DNA of 64,000 nucleotides from Elusimicrobiota bacterium (GTDB lineage: Bacteria; Elusimicrobiota; Elusimicrobia; Elusimicrobiales; UBA9959). The stretch lies in NCBI GenBank assembly GCA_016234365.1, contig JACRER010000086.1:1-64000 (forward strand), written 5' to 3'. Position numbers and translations under genes: made by a program. The notes below the pieces were generated by a model that did not search any database, was not told the origin of the DNA, and saw only the letters and a list, made by a program, of their open reading frames with translations. This document shows, one piece after another, positions 62,611 through 64,000 of this stretch. Within the stretch, counting starts at the first letter, position 1. The number at the start of each line of letters is the position of its first letter.

Positions 62611-64000
62611 CTACCGGTTATTTTAGCAAGAATGAAGCGGAGGTAGAGACGGACGAAGCGGAGCGTATGGAAGTCCCTGCGCGGGCGGCTGAGCAGGCGG
62701 GAAAGCACGCGCAGCGGCAGGCCGGCGCCAAAGGCGAAAAGCGCCGGGCGCGCCGCCAGGAACCGGCGGCTGAAGGCCGGCAGGCGGGGCAGCAAAGTCA
62801 GCAGCGAGGCCCAGGCGCGCTGGCGCCGGGGCGGCAGCGGCGAGTAACCCGCCGGGCGCATCAGGCCGCCGGGGGCCGGCTTGGCCGGCCCGGCGGCCCC
62901 GGCCAGCGGCGTACCGGGATAGAGGCGCAGGTAGAAAACCTCGTTGTGGTCCGGGGAGTTGTCCGCGTAGAAGGCGGCCAGTTCCGCCAGTTCCGCCTCG
63001 CTTTCGTCGGGCAGGTCCAGGATATTGTCGCAGGTGACGTAGACGCCGGCTTCTTTCAGCGCCTTTATGGCGGCGGCGATGTCCGCGTTGGCGGCGCGCC
63101 GCCCCAGCAGGTCTGCGCGCTTACCCTCGTCGAAGCGCTGCACTCCCAGCTGCACTTTAAAGCAGCCCGCCGCGGCCAGGCGGGACGCGTAAGAGGCCAG
63201 GCGCGAGTCCGGAAAGACAAAACAGGAGAACGGCAGGGCGGCCGCTTCGGCGTAGAGCGGCAGGAAGCGGTCCAGCCAGTCATAGCCGGAGTTAAAAACC
63301 TCGTCCGTGAAGTGGACGAAGTTCGCGCCCGCGTCCCGGGCGGCGGCCAGTTCGGCGGCGGTGTTCTCCGGCGAACGGCGGCGCAGGCAGGGCACGCCGG
63401 AGGCGCGGTGAAGTTCCCGGTAGACCGCGTTGCAGCAGTAGGAGCAGGCGTGCGGGCAGCCGCGCGAGGAGGAAACGAGGTAGCCGCAAGAGAAGACCGG
63501 CGCCGCGGCGGAGAACAGGGCTTTGTCGGGACGCGGCAGGGCGTCCAGGTCCGCGGGCGGCACCGGCGGCGGGCCTTTGACTATGGCGCCGTTGCGCTTT
63601 GCCCAGACGCCGGCCGGCGGCGGGCCCTCCGGCGCGGCCAGCAGCGCCGGCAGCGCCAGGTCGCCCTCGCCGAGGCAGACAAAATCCACGCAGTCTTGCG
63701 AGAGGGTGGCTTCCGGGGCGGAGGACGGATGGATGCCGCCGAAGATGGTGCGGGCGCCGGTGCGGCGCTTCAGTTCCCGGGCCATCCCCAGGGCCCAGGG
63801 CAGCGTGTCGGTAAAAACTGAAAAGGCGACAAAGTCGGGGCGAAACGCTTCGGCCTGCCGCAGCGCGCCGGCGCGGAAGCTGAAGAGGCGGGCCAACGCC
63901 GGCACGCGCCAGAACCCTGCCTCGTCGAAAAGGCACGGGTCTATGACCAGGCGCACTTCGTGGCCGGCCGCCTTCAGGGCCGCGGAAAGGTACTCTATCC
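62607..64000 (-). CDS. B12-binding-domain radical SAM protein, N-terminus beyond window edge
   Basis: SRGCPHACSYCCNAVYREL; IFGGIHPSSAPEATL; the frame continues upstream to the edge (IEYLSAALKAAGHEVRLVIDP), so the ORF-track start at 63956 is probably internal. Confidence 0.88.
   Translation of the reverse strand, partial: IEYLSAALKAAGHEVRLVIDPCLFDEAGFWRVPALARLFSFRAGALRQAEAFRPDFVAFSVFTDTLPWALGMARELKRRTGARTIFGGIHPSSAPEATLSQDCVDFVCLGEGDLALPALLAAPEGPPPAGVWAKRNGAIVKGPPPVPPADLDALPRPDKALFSAAAPVFSCGYLVSSSRGCPHACSYCCNAVYRELHRASGVPCLRRRSPENTAAELAAARDAGANFVHFTDEVFNSGYDWLDRFLPLYAEAAALPFSCFVFPDSRLASYASRLAAAGCFKVQLGVQRFDEGKRADLLGRRAANADIAAAIKALKEAGVYVTCDNILDLPDESEAELAELAAFYADNSPDHNEVFYLRLYPGTPLAGAAGPAKPAPGGLMRPAGYSPLPPRRQRAWASLLTLLPRLPAFSRRFLAARPALFAFGAGLPLRVLSRLLSRPRRDFHTLRFVRLYLRFILAKITGR

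Noticed and set aside
1-64000. rRNA, tRNA, complete IS transposase or phage genes
   Set aside because: Looked for but none recognised; only the two small palindromic elements suggest mobility.

Overview
The window is a GC-rich bacterial chromosome segment with almost no non-coding space. An Elusimicrobiota-like origin is likely but unproven: a 'TLTTYYPAPYGG' secreted protein is present. The left edge carries bamA (open at the window edge), a PhoH-family gene and a secreted barnase-like RNase followed by a barstar-like inhibitor. The rest is dominated by radical SAM genes. I count 25 (26 radical SAM domains); 8 have an N-terminal B12-binding-type domain. Embedded in this array is an expanded His-Xaa-Ser (HxS) system: an HxsA-like precursor with 15 tandem HxS units, two HxsB-like maturases, two HxsD-like proteins, an HxsC-like maturase, an A24-type (prepilin) peptidase and a Cys-rich anchored protein of unknown function. 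The same region holds three UbiU/UbiV-like U32 gene pairs. It also holds a nine-member family of compact radical SAM proteins sharing the C-terminal motif C-x2-C-x5-C-x-G-x4-Y-x3-[FYH]-G. The right half is a B12/radical SAM, methyltransferase, SDR, deacetylase and GT-C-like region, plausibly for cell-surface or lipid biosynthesis. A ygeY / two-domain Rid / ygeW island sits in the middle. Two small palindromic, MITE-like elements are visible; one supplies the TAG stop codons of both convergent genes flanking it. All family calls come from reading motifs in the translations; no database search was run.
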